Source of the DNA: Burkholderia cepacia GG4
GTDB lineage: Bacteria > Pseudomonadota > Gammaproteobacteria > Burkholderiales > Burkholderiaceae
NCBI RefSeq assembly: GCF_000292915.1
Contig: NC_018514.1
Location: 124,001-188,000 of the forward strand
DNA: 64,000 nt
Direction: 5' to 3'
Shown here: in pieces, positions 27,425 to 36,281 of the stretch
How positions within the stretch are numbered: the first letter of the stretch is position 1
Layout: each line of letters starts with the position of its first letter
Translations under genes and position numbers: made by a program
The notes under the pieces: model-generated
Seen by the model: the letters and a program-made list of their open reading frames with translations, nothing else
Databases searched by the model: none
Told to the model about the DNA's origin: nothing

Positions 27425-29356
27425 TCAGGACGAAACCAGCGGCACCGTGACCGACGTGCCTGCCGGATCGAGCGCGAGCCCCGTGCCCGGGGTCGGCCGC
27501 AGCGTCGCCTCGCTGTCGCTCGACAGCACGACGAGGCCGAGCGTGTGACCGGCTTCGAGCTTGTAGTCGCGCGGCATGAACGTCAGCTTCAGGTCATACG
27601 GCATGCCCGGCAGCACGGGTGCCGACAGCCAGTCCGACACCCGGTTGCGCGGGTCGGTCCAGGCACGCGTGACGATCGTTGCCGTGCCGTCCGGTGCGCG
27701 ATCGACGAGCAGCGCCGTCACGTTCGCCACGCCGGTGAAGGTCAGCCGCACGCGCGCGATCGCGGTGCCGGACAGGCGCGTCGCGGCCGTGAACGGGGCG
27801 GTCTCGAAGCGACTGCGGTTTGCACCGGTCGGCGTGTTGGCCAGCGTGAGCGCGGGAATCCGTGCATCGTCGGTGAAGCGCGCGAGCGGGCCGCCACCCG
27901 GCGTCCGCAGCAGCGTGCCGGTGCCCGCGCCGTCGCCGCCCGCGAAATACACGACCGGCGTGACCTGGCGGGCGGCCCAGTCCGCTTCCTTCAGCAGCGT
28001 GCCGTCGGCCTGCTCGATCACCGCGCGCGGATCGCGTTCGACGCCGTTGTCGAAGCCGATCAGGTAGCGCGTGAACCAGCGGTTCACCTCCGCGGTCCAT
28101 GCAGCACCCATCGCCGGCACGCGGGTCGGGTCGGTGTGCTTCAGGCGATGCAGCCACAGCTGGGTCGGCACGCCCTGGCGCCGCATCGCGAGATACCACG
28201 ACGTCGACTGGTCGGTGCGGACGTTGTCGTCGGTCAGCCCCTGCGCGACGAGGGCCGGCGCGACCGCGTGCGCGGTCGGAATGTCGCGCGCGGCCCAGAA
28301 CGACGAATAGTCGCCCGTCGTGCGGTCCTCCTGCTGCAACGCTTCGTCGATCAGGTGCGTGCAGCGCTCCGGATGCGCGTTCGTCAGCAGCGCCTTGATA
28401 TAGACATCGACGTCCTCGCCCTGATAGCCCTCCGGCGCGCGCACCAGGCCGCCCGAGCGGTAGTAGCCGTACATGTTCGACAGCCCGGCGATCGGCACGA
28501 TCGCGTCGAGCCCGCGCGTGCGCAGGCTCGCGACCATCTTCGGCAGCGTGCCGTCGTACGACACGCCGTACATGCCGACGTGGCCCGTCGACCAGTTCGC
28601 GACCACCGGCTTGCCGGTCGCATCCTGCGCGGTCGCGTCGCGGCCGAGCCAGCGGATCACCGACGCCATCGCGACGGATTCGTCGCGCGTGAGGATCGTC
28701 GGGCAGCCGTCGGAACCGGCGGTGCCGAGCGAATCCGCATAGACGATCGTGAAGCCGCGCTGCACGAAGTAGCCTTCGATCCATGAGCGGCCGGCAGCGG
28801 CCGCTTCGAGTTGCTGCAGCATCCTCGGTTGCGGCGCCGCGGCCATGATGCGCGTGGATACGGTGGCGGATGCCGCCGCCGCGGGATGCGGCGTGCCGTC
28901 GAGTTCGACGTCGACGTTGTGATCCGGGCTGTCGGCGAGGCCCGCGTAGTACGGGCTTGCGAGCACGATGACGGGCGTGCGCGCGCCGTTCGCGGTTTCG
29001 GACGGGCGCACGATCCGCACGTGAATGCGATCGCGTTTGCCGTCGCCGTCGGAATCGACCTGCGTGTCGACCCACGCGTTTTCCTCGATCGTGCCGCCCG
29101 ACAACGACGGCTGTACCTGGCCGTTGCTGATCACCGGCTGATAGCGTCCGCCGCTGGCCGGATTCGCGTACGGGACGCCGGACGGCGACACGCGTCCTTG
29201 CGCGTTGTCGTCCTGTCCCTGTTGACCTTGACCTTGCGCGAGCGCGGACACGCCCGCCACGCTGCCGCCATCGTCACCGCCGCATGCGGCGAGCGTCGCG
29301 GCTGCCACGAGCGCGGGAAGCCATGCGCGCCGGGATCCTCTGAGATGAAATTGCAT
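27425..29356 (-). CDS. X-Pro dipeptidyl-peptidase-type lipoprotein (S15, CocE/NonD)
   Basis: 643-residue S15-family alpha/beta hydrolase. It has a lipoprotein signal with lipobox LAAC at about residues 22-25 followed by GGDDGG, then a low-complexity Gln/Gly/Asp linker. The hydrolase domain has the nucleophile Ser in GMYGVSYDGTLP (GxSYxG), and a C-terminal jelly-roll domain typical of X-Pro dipeptidyl-peptidases and cocaine esterase follows. It is probably outer-membrane or periplasm attached and active on proline peptides or esters. It ends at a region of palindromes and is convergent with the permease fragment. Confidence 0.83.
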   Translation of the reverse strand: MQFHLRGSRRAWLPALVAAATLAACGGDDGGSVAGVSALAQGQGQQGQDDNAQGRVSPSGVPYANPASGGRYQPVISNGQVQPSLSGGTIEENAWVDTQVDSDGDGKRDRIHVRIVRPSETANGARTPVIVLASPYYAGLADSPDHNVDVELDGTPHPAAAASATVSTRIMAAAPQPRMLQQLEAAAAGRSWIEGYFVQRGFTIVYADSLGTAGSDGCPTILTRDESVAMASVIRWLGRDATAQDATGKPVVANWSTGHVGMYGVSYDGTLPKMVASLRTRGLDAIVPIAGLSNMYGYYRSGGLVRAPEGYQGEDVDVYIKALLTNAHPERCTHLIDEALQQEDRTTGDYSSFWAARDIPTAHAVAPALVAQGLTDDNVRTDQSTSWYLAMRRQGVPTQLWLHRLKHTDPTRVPAMGAAWTAEVNRWFTRYLIGFDNGVERDPRAVIEQADGTLLKEADWAARQVTPVVYFAGGDGAGTGTLLRTPGGGPLARFTDDARIPALTLANTPTGANRSRFETAPFTAATRLSGTAIARVRLTFTGVANVTALLVDRAPDGTATIVTRAWTDPRNRVSDWLSAPVLPGMPYDLKLTFMPRDYKLEAGHTLGLVVLSSDSEATLRPTPGTGLALDPAGTSVTVPLVSS

Positions 29357-29920
29357 TGCCGACCTCGTTCTTTTGATTGTGTGGGTACGACCGGTCCGCG
29401 ATACGCCCCCTGCGGGCCGGGCCGATTGCTACGTCCGACGAAGACGAAACTGCAGCATCGGGAAAGCGCCGGGCGAAACGCCCGGGTGTAACGGCCGGTG
29501 TCGACGCGCGCGATGCGGCGCAACGCCGTCATGAACGCAGGAGTACGAATCAAATTCGTGCATGTCTGACGTCCTTCCGGATGCAACGGAACGACCTGAT
29601 TCGATGAGGCGGGGATGTTGCGAGCTGCGGTGCTGCGCTGCGAAAAACACGACACGACGCGCGTGCGGCGACGGAATGAAACGGATCGGCGGTTTCTGCC
29701 GCGCCGCGCGTCGTGGTGGCTTGCCGGTTCGCGTTTGCTTTCCGGAAGCTTGCGCAAACGTTATCTCAGTGAAAACGCCGTGTCAAACTTTTTTAGCTGT
29801 GACTAAATAAAGTTTTATCGAGTCGCCGGTGCGGGGCGTGCGGGACGTGCGCCGCGATGGCATTGCGCGTGTTCGGCGACGCGCAGGTCAAGGCTTCATG
29901 TCGCATCGCCCAATGCAAAG
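29357..29920. other. long non-coding stretch
   Basis: About 560 bases upstream of the S15 lipoprotein gene. Open readings here are short and show no family features. An AT-rich patch (about 29765-29820) may hold a promoter, but I cannot assign one. Nothing else recognised. Confidence 0.4.
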
Positions 29921-29953
29921 CGGGCGGTGACGAAACGTGTTCGTCACCGCCCG
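29921..29953 (-). terminator. strong hairpin after the HTH gene
   Basis: Arms CGGGCGGTGACGAA (29921-29934) and TTCGTCACCGCCCG (29940-29953) with loop ACGTG form a perfect 14-bp stem, 43 bases past the stop of the minus-strand HTH gene. On that strand it is followed by CTTTGCATTG, a poor T-run. Probable terminator. Confidence 0.6.
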
Positions 29954-29996
29954 CTCGCGTCGTACTGTCTCCCATCCCCGAACGCCGGCGCGGCCG

Positions 29997-30335
29997 TCAT
30001 CCGTCGTCGGCCTTCGCCTGCAGATCCTTCAAACCCTGAATCACGACCAGCAGCGCGCGCCCGTGCTCGTCGGAGCCGTCCCATGCGTCGACGATCGCGT
30101 CGCGCAGCAGATCGTTGTAGCGGCGGCGTGCCGGGCGGGTATCGACGCCGTAGAAACTGCATAGCTTGTTGAATGGCGCGCTGCGCCGCAGCCGATGCCC
30201 GTTAGACAGCCGCAGGCGCGACACGGTCGGCTGGCTGACCCCGGAAAGGCGCGCGATTTCACTGGACGAGCGCGTGTCCGCCATCAGACGGCGTAACAGG
30301 TCTTGTACAGGAAAATCGTGGTCCGGGGCTTCCAT
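29997..30335 (-). CDS. small HTH (XRE-like) DNA-binding protein
   Basis: 112-residue protein. A helix-turn-helix lies at about residues 20-45 (SSSEIARLSGVSQPTVSRLRL), of the Cro/CI type, and the helical C-terminal part is rich in Arg and Asp. I prefer the ATG at 30335. The ATG three codons upstream (30344) lies inside the TATAAT box of the gene's own promoter, so it is unlikely to be transcribed. It is divergent from the 301-residue gene and probably controls both. Whether it represses phage-like or chromosomal functions is unknown. Confidence 0.7.
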   Translation of the reverse strand: MEAPDHDFPVQDLLRRLMADTRSSSEIARLSGVSQPTVSRLRLSNGHRLRRSAPFNKLCSFYGVDTRPARRRYNDLLRDAIVDAWDGSDEHGRALLVVIQGLKDLQAKADDG

Positions 30336-30342
30336 GCGATGC

Positions 30343-30371
30343 ATTATACCTATACAGTTACGGTTGTTGAA
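30343..30371 (-). promoter_or_regulatory. sigma-70 promoter, probably leaderless
   Basis: On the minus strand TTCAAC (30371-30366), a 17-base spacer, then a perfect TATAAT (30348-30343). A start about seven bases downstream falls at or next to the ATG at 30335, so the HTH mRNA would have little or no 5' leader. No Shine-Dalgarno is visible, which agrees. Confidence 0.6.
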
Positions 30372-30413
30372 TGGGCTTGCTGTCACCAGCGAGGCTGTAT
30401 CCCGAGAAAGTTG

Positions 30414-31319
30414 ATGACACTGAAACACCTCCCTCCCACGTTCTGCTGGACGAAGATCGGTACCGAGTCCGGCGAGGAACTGCCGACCGTCGTGCTCCGC
30501 AAGGAATGGGAGCGCCGGCTTGGGGGCGGGCGTTTTCTGTGGGGCATCAACCAGCCGCTCGGCAGCAGCGCGCAAGTCGCCGCGCATCGCACGGGCTCGT
30601 TGCTCGCGCTGTTTTCGCCGGTCGCGTCGCGTACGCGGCCGGGCGAACGCAAGCGTGAGGACGCGCTGCTGTGGAATGCATGGGTCGACGCAAGCGGTCA
30701 GGTGCGGCCGCTGCCGCCGCACACGTTCATCGCGAGCCGCTCGACGCTGCCGTCGGGCCGGCGTCGCGAACAGCACTACGCACTCGTATGCGCATCGTCC
30801 ACCGCGCTGACGGTCGGCACGCAATTGCGCGTGTTCCCCGATCACCTGCGCAGCGTGAGCACGGGCAAGCCGCTCGGCGTCGCGCAGGGCGCGGCCGTGG
30901 TCGACTGCATCGGGCGGGCGAAAGAACAAACCGGCAAGAGCTATCCGCTCGCGTTGTCGGTCGAACTCGAAGCGCCGTATTTCGTGCGGCTCGCGCAGCC
31001 GTGCGTGCTGAAGGCGCGCGATCTCGCCGACGTGAACAAGGCCACGCGCGCCGGCGATTTCGATCGCTTCGTCGAACTGGTCGCGCGCCTGCGCGGCATG
31101 TCGCCGACGGATGCCGTGCGCGGTGTCACGCGCGACCTGTTCGACGTGCCGCCGATCGAAACGGCGGCCGCCTATGTCGCGCCCGCGCATGTCGCGCGGT
31201 TGCGCAGCCGGCCCGCGGCCGAGCATCCGCGCGAGCCCACCGGCGATCTGTTCGACCTGTCGCCGGCCGAAGCGGCCGCGTTTGGCGGTCTCGCGCATCC
31301 GCGCATCGGGCGCGCATGA
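30414..31319 (+). CDS. unrecognised 301-residue protein paired with HTH gene
   Basis: I do not recognise this protein. It starts MTLKHLPPTFCWTKIGTESG. Features are a conserved-looking core with GGGRFLWGINQPLG (about 38-51), SLLALFSPVASR, LPPHTFIASRSTLP and HYALVCASS, suggesting a compact alpha/beta domain. The Ala/Arg/Pro-rich tail has two similar DLFD elements (RDLFDVPP about 242, GDLFDLSP about 281). No signal peptide or membrane helix. Start 30414 is chosen for the CGAGAAAG ribosome binding site. It is divergent from the HTH gene and followed by a GC hairpin. The DLF elements resemble the last three residues of beta-clamp-binding pentapeptides, a weak hint only. Confidence 0.6.
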   Translation: MTLKHLPPTFCWTKIGTESGEELPTVVLRKEWERRLGGGRFLWGINQPLGSSAQVAAHRTGSLLALFSPVASRTRPGERKREDALLWNAWVDASGQVRPLPPHTFIASRSTLPSGRRREQHYALVCASSTALTVGTQLRVFPDHLRSVSTGKPLGVAQGAAVVDCIGRAKEQTGKSYPLALSVELEAPYFVRLAQPCVLKARDLADVNKATRAGDFDRFVELVARLRGMSPTDAVRGVTRDLFDVPPIETAAAYVAPAHVARLRSRPAAEHPREPTGDLFDLSPAEAAAFGGLAHPRIGRA

Positions 31320-31323
31320 GGTT

Positions 31324-31345
31324 CGCGCCGCCGAGGTGCGGCGCG
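31324..31345 (+). terminator. GC hairpin after the 301-residue gene
   Basis: CGCGCCGC (31324-31331), loop CGAGGT, GCGGCGCG (31338-31345), directly after the stop. No T-run. Possible terminator or mRNA 3' stabiliser. Confidence 0.4.
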
Positions 31346-31599
31346 TGACACACAACCGGGACGCTGAATGCGCGTGCAACGACACGCGCCGGTGCGGCTG
31401 CCGTATCGGCGCGCGCAAGAATTTGTTGCAATCTCGTCGTAGCGGATCGGCGAATGCGGAGCGACAATCGCCAGGAAGCGCGCCGCGCGGTGGCCGATGT
31501 ATCGACAGGCAGTTGGCAATCGTTCATGCCGCCGACATGCGCACCACGCACACTGAGCGTCGGCTTGCTTCACACAGCAACCCTGAGGGGGAAGTGTCG

Positions 31600-31830
31600 A
31601 TGTCGACCCACATCTGTTCGCGGGAAGCCCGGGCCGCGCAACGCTTCGTCGAAGCGACGCGCAACGTCGATCAGGCGTTTCGCGCCGTGCGCGGCGAAAG
31701 CGACGACGACATCTCGTCGGCCGAATATGCACGCGCGATGTCGCGCCTCGATCGCGCGCTCGACGAACTGGCGCGCGCGCAGGAATGCTTCGATCGTGTG
31801 GTGAGCGCCGACGCGGCGGGCGGCAACTGA
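31600..31830 (+). CDS. small helical hypothetical protein
   Basis: 76-residue soluble protein of unknown function. It starts at 31600 behind a strong GAGGGGGAAG ribosome binding site. The sequence is mostly helical with heptad-like spacing (AAQRFVEATRNVDQAFRAV; MSRLDRALDELARAQECFDRVV), so a short coiled coil is likely. Two Cys residues occur, at 6 and 62. It stands alone, followed by an intrinsic terminator. Confidence 0.6.
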   Translation: MSTHICSREARAAQRFVEATRNVDQAFRAVRGESDDDISSAEYARAMSRLDRALDELARAQECFDRVVSADAAGGN

Positions 31831-31834
31831 GTTC

Positions 31835-31866
31835 GCGGCGCCGGCTTTCGCCTCCGCCGCCGTTTT
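31835..31866 (+). terminator. intrinsic terminator
   Basis: GCGGCG (31835-31840) pairs with CGCCGC (31855-31860) around an inner GGC/GCC stem. CGTTTTTCG follows. It lies just after the stop of the 76-residue gene. Confidence 0.55.
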
Positions 31867-32022
31867 TCGTTTTCGTTGTTCGCCGCGTCGCTCGACGCTC
31901 GGCGCGCCAGCTTGCCGGACGATGCCGTCCGGCCTGTCAGTCGTTCCGCCTCCACCCGCCCGCCATCGCAATCGTCGGATCATGACGGCGGGCAGCGTGC
32001 ATCGCGCTTCAGCATCCGGACA

Positions 32023-33030
32023 TCAAACCATGCGCCCTTCGACCGGATAGCCGGGATCGGTATAACCGTGCGTCGACGCATGTCCGGGCGGCACCAGCGA
32101 ATCGACGAAGCGCTCGTCGTCGGGACCGAGCTCGAGCGTCAGCGCATCGATGTAGCTGTCCCAGTGCGCTTCGGTGCGCGGCCCCGCGATCGTCGAGCTG
32201 ACGACGCGATTCTTCATCACCCACGCGAGTGCGAACGCGACCGAGGTCGTGCCGCGCGCGGCCGCATGTGCGGCCACCTGCTGCGCGATATGCAGCGACT
32301 CGGGGCGCCATTCCGTCTGCTGGATGCGCCGGTCGCCGCGGCCGGCACGCGAATCGGCGGGCGGCTGCCCGCCCAGCGCATATTTGCCGGTCAGCACGCC
32401 GCGTGCGAGCGGGCTGTACGGCACGACGCCGATGCCGTAATGCGCGGCCGCCGGCAGCTGTTCGACTTCGGCCGTGCGATCGACGAGGTTGTACAGCGGT
32501 TCGCTCGCAACCGGCCGGTCGATGCCGAGCTGGTCGGCCAGGCGCACGATCTCGGCGATGCGCCAGCCCTTGAAGTTCGACAGCCCGACGTAGCGCACCT
32601 TGCCTTGCCGGATCAGGTCGGCCACCGCGCGCATCCCTTCGTCGAGCGGCGCGTCGGTCAGCGAGCGATGAAAATAGAGGATGTCGATGTAATCGGTGCC
32701 GAGCCGCTTCAGGCTGGCATTGACCGATTCGACGATCCATTTGCGCGACTGGCCTTGCCGGTTCGGCCCCGCGTCCGGTCCGGCCGGAAAGCCGAACTTC
32801 GTCGCGACGACCCAGCTGTCGCGCTGCCGCGCGATTGCACGGCCGACGATTTCCTCCGAGCGTCCGGCGTGATATACGTCGGCCGTATCGATGAAGTTGA
32901 TGCCCTGGTCGAGCGCCTTGTCGATGATGCGCGCCGACGTCGCTTCGTCGGTTTCGCCGCCGAACATCATCGCGCCGAGACACAACGGCGACACTTTCAG
33001 CGCGCTGCGTCCGAGATAGCGGTAATCCAT
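32023..33030 (-). CDS. aldo/keto reductase
   Basis: 335-residue NADPH-dependent aldo/keto reductase. It starts MDYRYLGRSALKVSPLCLGAMMFGG, a family signature. The catalytic tetrad is visible as Asp and Tyr in FIDTADVYHAGRSE, a Lys in VVATKFG, and a His in YFHRS. The C-terminal cofactor segment IAGPRTEAHWD is intact. It is 82 bases after a carboxymuconolactone-decarboxylase-like gene on the same strand. Substrate unknown. Confidence 0.87.
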   Translation of the reverse strand: MDYRYLGRSALKVSPLCLGAMMFGGETDEATSARIIDKALDQGINFIDTADVYHAGRSEEIVGRAIARQRDSWVVATKFGFPAGPDAGPNRQGQSRKWIVESVNASLKRLGTDYIDILYFHRSLTDAPLDEGMRAVADLIRQGKVRYVGLSNFKGWRIAEIVRLADQLGIDRPVASEPLYNLVDRTAEVEQLPAAAHYGIGVVPYSPLARGVLTGKYALGGQPPADSRAGRGDRRIQQTEWRPESLHIAQQVAAHAAARGTTSVAFALAWVMKNRVVSSTIAGPRTEAHWDSYIDALTLELGPDDERFVDSLVPPGHASTHGYTDPGYPVEGRMV

Positions 33031-33112
33031 GTAGAGGCTCCCTGCGGGTGAGCACCCGCGTCGGTTGAAGTCGGTTGAGTGAACCGGCGAACGTGCCGAA
33101 CGAGCGTGCCGC

Positions 33113-33439
33113 TCACACGCCCGCTTCGTCGAAGATACGTTTCGCGATCGGCAGCGCCGAGCTGGCGGTCGGCCAGCCCGAATAGAACGCGAGGTGGGTG
33201 ATTGCTTCGATCAGCTCGTCGCGCGTGATGCCATTGTCGAGCGCTTTCTTCAGGTGGAACGGCAGTTCGTTCACGCGATACAGCGACACGAGGCTCGCAA
33301 CCGTGATCAGGCTGCGGTCGCGCGGCGACAGGCCGGGGCGCTGCCATACGTCGCCGAACAGCACGTTGTCGGTGTAGTCGGCGAGGGCGGGTGCGATCGC
33401 ACCGAAGGCCTGGCGCGCGGCGGAAGTCGGTTCGGACAT
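33113..33439 (-). CDS. carboxymuconolactone decarboxylase family protein
   Basis: 108-residue single-domain protein of the gamma-carboxymuconolactone decarboxylase superfamily. It has SLITVASLVSLYRVNELPFHLKKALDNG and HLAFYSGWPTASSALPIA, close to true CMD-like proteins. The CxxC pair of AhpD-type peroxidase members is absent, so redox activity is unlikely. It probably shares a transcript with the aldo/keto reductase. A pair of direct repeats lies upstream. Confidence 0.8.
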   Translation of the reverse strand: MSEPTSAARQAFGAIAPALADYTDNVLFGDVWQRPGLSPRDRSLITVASLVSLYRVNELPFHLKKALDNGITRDELIEAITHLAFYSGWPTASSALPIAKRIFDEAGV

Positions 33440-33485
33440 CGATGGCTCCGGGTGACATTGAAGATGCCGACGATGGTAGCCACCG

Positions 33486-33530
33486 ATGCGCTTATCGATA
33501 ATCCCCAGGAATTCGCATGCACTTATCGAT
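33486..33530. promoter_or_regulatory. direct repeats ATGCRCTTATCGAT upstream of CMD gene
   Basis: Copies at 33486-33499 and 33517-33530, 31 bases apart (three helical turns), each ending in the small dyad ATCGAT. They lie between the LysR stop and the CMD start, where the LysR protein or another regulator could bind side by side. Confidence 0.45.
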
Positions 33531-33535
33531 CCGGT

Positions 33536-34435
33536 TCATGAATGGCCGGAGTGGCGCAGTGCGTCGACGATCAGCGCGAACGCGCGCGACGACTGCCGCC
33601 GGCTCGCGTAGTACAGGTGATGGCCCGGGAAGGTCGGGCACCAGTCGTCGAGCACGCTGACGAGGCGGCCGGCGGCGACGTGCGGCGCGGCGAGTTCGGC
33701 CGGCACGTACGCGAGGCCGTAGCCGGCGAGCGCCGCGTCGAGCATTTCATAGGTGCCGTTGAACGTGACCTGGCCGTCGACGCGCACCTGCAGCGCAGCG
33801 TCGCCGCGCGCGAGTTCCCACGCATACAGCGCGCCGTGCGTCGGCAGGCGCAGGTTGATGCAGTCGTGCGTGACGAGATCCTGCGGCGTCGCGGGCCGCG
33901 CACGCTCCGCGAAATACACGGGCGCGCCGACGATCGCCATTTTCAGGTCGGGCGAGATGCGTACCGCGATCATGTCCTTCGCGACCTGGTCGCCGAGTCG
34001 CACGCCGATGTCGAAGCGTTCCGCGACGATGTCGGACAGCCCGTAGTCGGTCACGAACTCGACCTTCAGGTCGCGGTAGTCGCGCAGTATCGGCGACAGC
34101 TTCGGCCACAGCAGCGTGCGGATCACGTAGTCGGTCGCGTTGATGCGCACGGTGCCGGCCGGCTTGTCGCGCAGTTCGGCGAGCGCCGACAATTCGGCCT
34201 CGATCTCGTCGAAGCGCGGCGCGAGGTTATGCAGCAAGCGCTCGCCGGCTTCGGTCGGCGCCACGCTGCGCGTCGTGCGCGTGAGCAGCCGCACGCCGAG
34301 GCGGGTCTCGAGCGAGCGGATCGTATGGCTGAGTGCGGACTGCGACACGCCGAGCCGGGCGGCTGCGCGCGTGAAACTGCGCTCGCGCGCGACGGCGATG
34401 AAGGCGAGCAGGTCCGCGAAGTTGTCGCGCGGCAT
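33536..34435 (-). CDS. LysR-family regulator
   Basis: 299-residue LysR-type regulator. The HTH at residues 1-62 includes SFTRAAARLGVSQSALSHTIRSLETRLGVRLLTRTTRSV-type sequence. The effector domain is complete. It lies upstream of the CMD-like and aldo/keto reductase genes on the same strand, an arrangement common for LysR regulators that control short redox operons. The effector is unknown. Confidence 0.88.
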   Translation of the reverse strand: MPRDNFADLLAFIAVARERSFTRAAARLGVSQSALSHTIRSLETRLGVRLLTRTTRSVAPTEAGERLLHNLAPRFDEIEAELSALAELRDKPAGTVRINATDYVIRTLLWPKLSPILRDYRDLKVEFVTDYGLSDIVAERFDIGVRLGDQVAKDMIAVRISPDLKMAIVGAPVYFAERARPATPQDLVTHDCINLRLPTHGALYAWELARGDAALQVRVDGQVTFNGTYEMLDAALAGYGLAYVPAELAAPHVAAGRLVSVLDDWCPTFPGHHLYYASRRQSSRAFALIVDALRHSGHS

Positions 34436-34505
34436 GGCGGAAGTCGGGTGGTCGATGCCTGCGCATCGTACCGTACCCCCGGGCTTCGTGGCGACGCGGC
34501 GTGCG

Positions 34506-35408
34506 TCAGCCGGCCTGCGTCACGCCGGCCGCATGGCTCGCGATGCGGGTGTGGGGATCGTACGCGTAGCCGCCGTGCTGGAACGACGTCGCGAAGAACT
34601 GCATCTGGTAGCGGATCGCATGCGCCCAGTAGTCCCACGTATGGCCGCCCGGCCGCTCCGCATAGTCGTGCGGCACGCCGAGCGCGACGAGCCGTTCGTG
34701 CAGCGTGCGGTTCGAGCCGACGAACGAGTCGTCGCGGCCGCAGTCGATCGTCATGTCGAGATGCGCGCGGACGAACGCGCGCGCGCTTGCGACGATCGCG
34801 CTGCGATTCCAGAACGACGGATGGCGGCCGGGGTCGCCGAACACGTGGGCGATGCCCGGCTCGTCCTCGCAGCAGCGCGGATCGACCGCGCCGCTGATGC
34901 TGCCGACCGCGCCGAACGTGTCGGGCCGGTCGAGCGCGATGCGCAGCGCGCCGAAGCCGCCCATGCTGAGCCCGGTGATCGCGCGTGCGCCCTTGGCCGC
35001 GATCGTCCTGAAGTGCATGTCGACATAGGACACGACTTCGTCGCCGACGAAGGTTTCGTAACGGCTGCCGGAGTCGAACGGGCTGTCGATGTACCAGCTT
35101 TCGTGTCCGCCGTCGGGCATCACGAGGATCACGTGATAGCGATCGGCCAGCGCGGCGATCCGCGTGTTCGCGGTCCAGTCGGTGTGGTCGCCGCCCGAGC
35201 CGTGCAGCAGGTAGACGACCGGAAAGCGTTCGACGCCGCGTTCAGGGCCGTGGTGCAGGCGCGCGTAGTCGTCCGGCAGCACGACGGTCGCCTTGAGCGT
35301 CTCGTTCATCGCCGCGCTCGGGATCGCGACGACCCGCGCCTGAAAGGCGAGGGCCGGGCCCGCGACAGCGAGCAGCAGAAGTAGCCAGAACGCGCGTACC
35401 AGGTTCAT
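34506..35408 (-). CDS. secreted esterase (D/tributyrin-esterase family)
   Basis: 300-residue secreted alpha/beta hydrolase of the putative-esterase / S-formylglutathione-hydrolase-like group. The signal peptide is NLVRAFWLLLLLAVAGPALA. The oxyanion region is VYLLHGSGGDHTDW, the nucleophile Ser is in GLSMGGFG (about 144-151), and a C-terminal His is in PGGHTWDYW. It resembles mycolyl-transferase/esterase D-like enzymes. The start at 35408 has GAGG upstream. It stands alone between the LysR gene and an alpha/beta hydrolase. Confidence 0.8.
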   Translation of the reverse strand: MNLVRAFWLLLLLAVAGPALAFQARVVAIPSAAMNETLKATVVLPDDYARLHHGPERGVERFPVVYLLHGSGGDHTDWTANTRIAALADRYHVILVMPDGGHESWYIDSPFDSGSRYETFVGDEVVSYVDMHFRTIAAKGARAITGLSMGGFGALRIALDRPDTFGAVGSISGAVDPRCCEDEPGIAHVFGDPGRHPSFWNRSAIVASARAFVRAHLDMTIDCGRDDSFVGSNRTLHERLVALGVPHDYAERPGGHTWDYWAHAIRYQMQFFATSFQHGGYAYDPHTRIASHAAGVTQAG

Positions 35409-35552
35409 GGAGCCTCGCATGGGTCGTTTCCGTTCGGCAGTCGGGCATCGGGAAAACCCTGTTTGGAGACTCTAGCAACCGCGCCTTTCAGCCAAATTTC
35501 GGCGAAACATACGAGTTGTCAGGTGGCCGGCGCGGCGGGGCTGCCGCGCGCG

Positions 35553-36281
35553 TCAGCCGAGACAGCGCGCGAGCGTGTCGCGAAACGCGGCGGGCCGCTC
35601 GGCCGGCACCAGGTGCCCGCAGCCGCCGATCGTTTCGAAACCGGCGCAGCGCGCGAGCGCCCAGTCCGGCACATGCCAGCCCGCGCGCGAGCGTTCACCG
35701 GCGACGAGCCACACCGGATGGCGCGCGACGACTTCCGAGAGTGTCTGCAGATAGCCGGGTTCGCCGGTCGTCGCGACGACCGAGCGGCCCATCGCGCGCA
35801 GCGTCGACGCCGGCTGATGCGCGAGCCAGCGGCGCGCGTCGTCGAGCTGGCGCGGCGTCGGGGCGTCGATCGCGCCGCGCAGCCAGCCCGGCGGATCGGC
35901 GCGCAGGCCGGCGAGCATCGCATCGGCCTGCGCGGGCGTCATGCGGCCGACCGACGCCGACCAGAACGCGTCGTCGAGCGTGAAGTTGCCTTCGACGTTG
36001 ACGATCCGGCGCACGCGCGCCGGGTGCGCGTGCGCGAACAGCATCGCGATCGCGCCGCCGAGCGAGTGACCGACGAGATCGACCGGCTGCGCGCCGAACT
36101 GCCGCTCGACGGCCTGCCGCACATGCTCGACCTGCGCGGCGAGCGTGATCGCGTCGACCGGCGCGGCGCGATGGATGCCGTAGCCGAGCAGGTCGGGGGC
36201 AAGCTGCGGGCCGGGCCATGCGGGCACGTCGAGCGTGCCGATGAAGCCGTGAACGAAGACGACAGGCGTGGGCAGGTTCAT
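35553..36281 (-). CDS. alpha/beta hydrolase
   Basis: 242-residue cytosolic alpha/beta hydrolase. The oxyanion strand VVFVHGFIGTLD, nucleophile Ser in LVGHSLGGAIAM (about 86-97), acid in LVAGERSRAG, and His in GGCGHLVPAERP give a complete triad. The ATG at 36281 overlaps the stop of the DinB-like gene (ATGA), so the two are coupled. Substrate unknown; C-C hydrolases, lipases and esterases are all possible. Confidence 0.82.
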   Translation of the reverse strand: MNLPTPVVFVHGFIGTLDVPAWPGPQLAPDLLGYGIHRAAPVDAITLAAQVEHVRQAVERQFGAQPVDLVGHSLGGAIAMLFAHAHPARVRRIVNVEGNFTLDDAFWSASVGRMTPAQADAMLAGLRADPPGWLRGAIDAPTPRQLDDARRWLAHQPASTLRAMGRSVVATTGEPGYLQTLSEVVARHPVWLVAGERSRAGWHVPDWALARCAGFETIGGCGHLVPAERPAAFRDTLARCLG

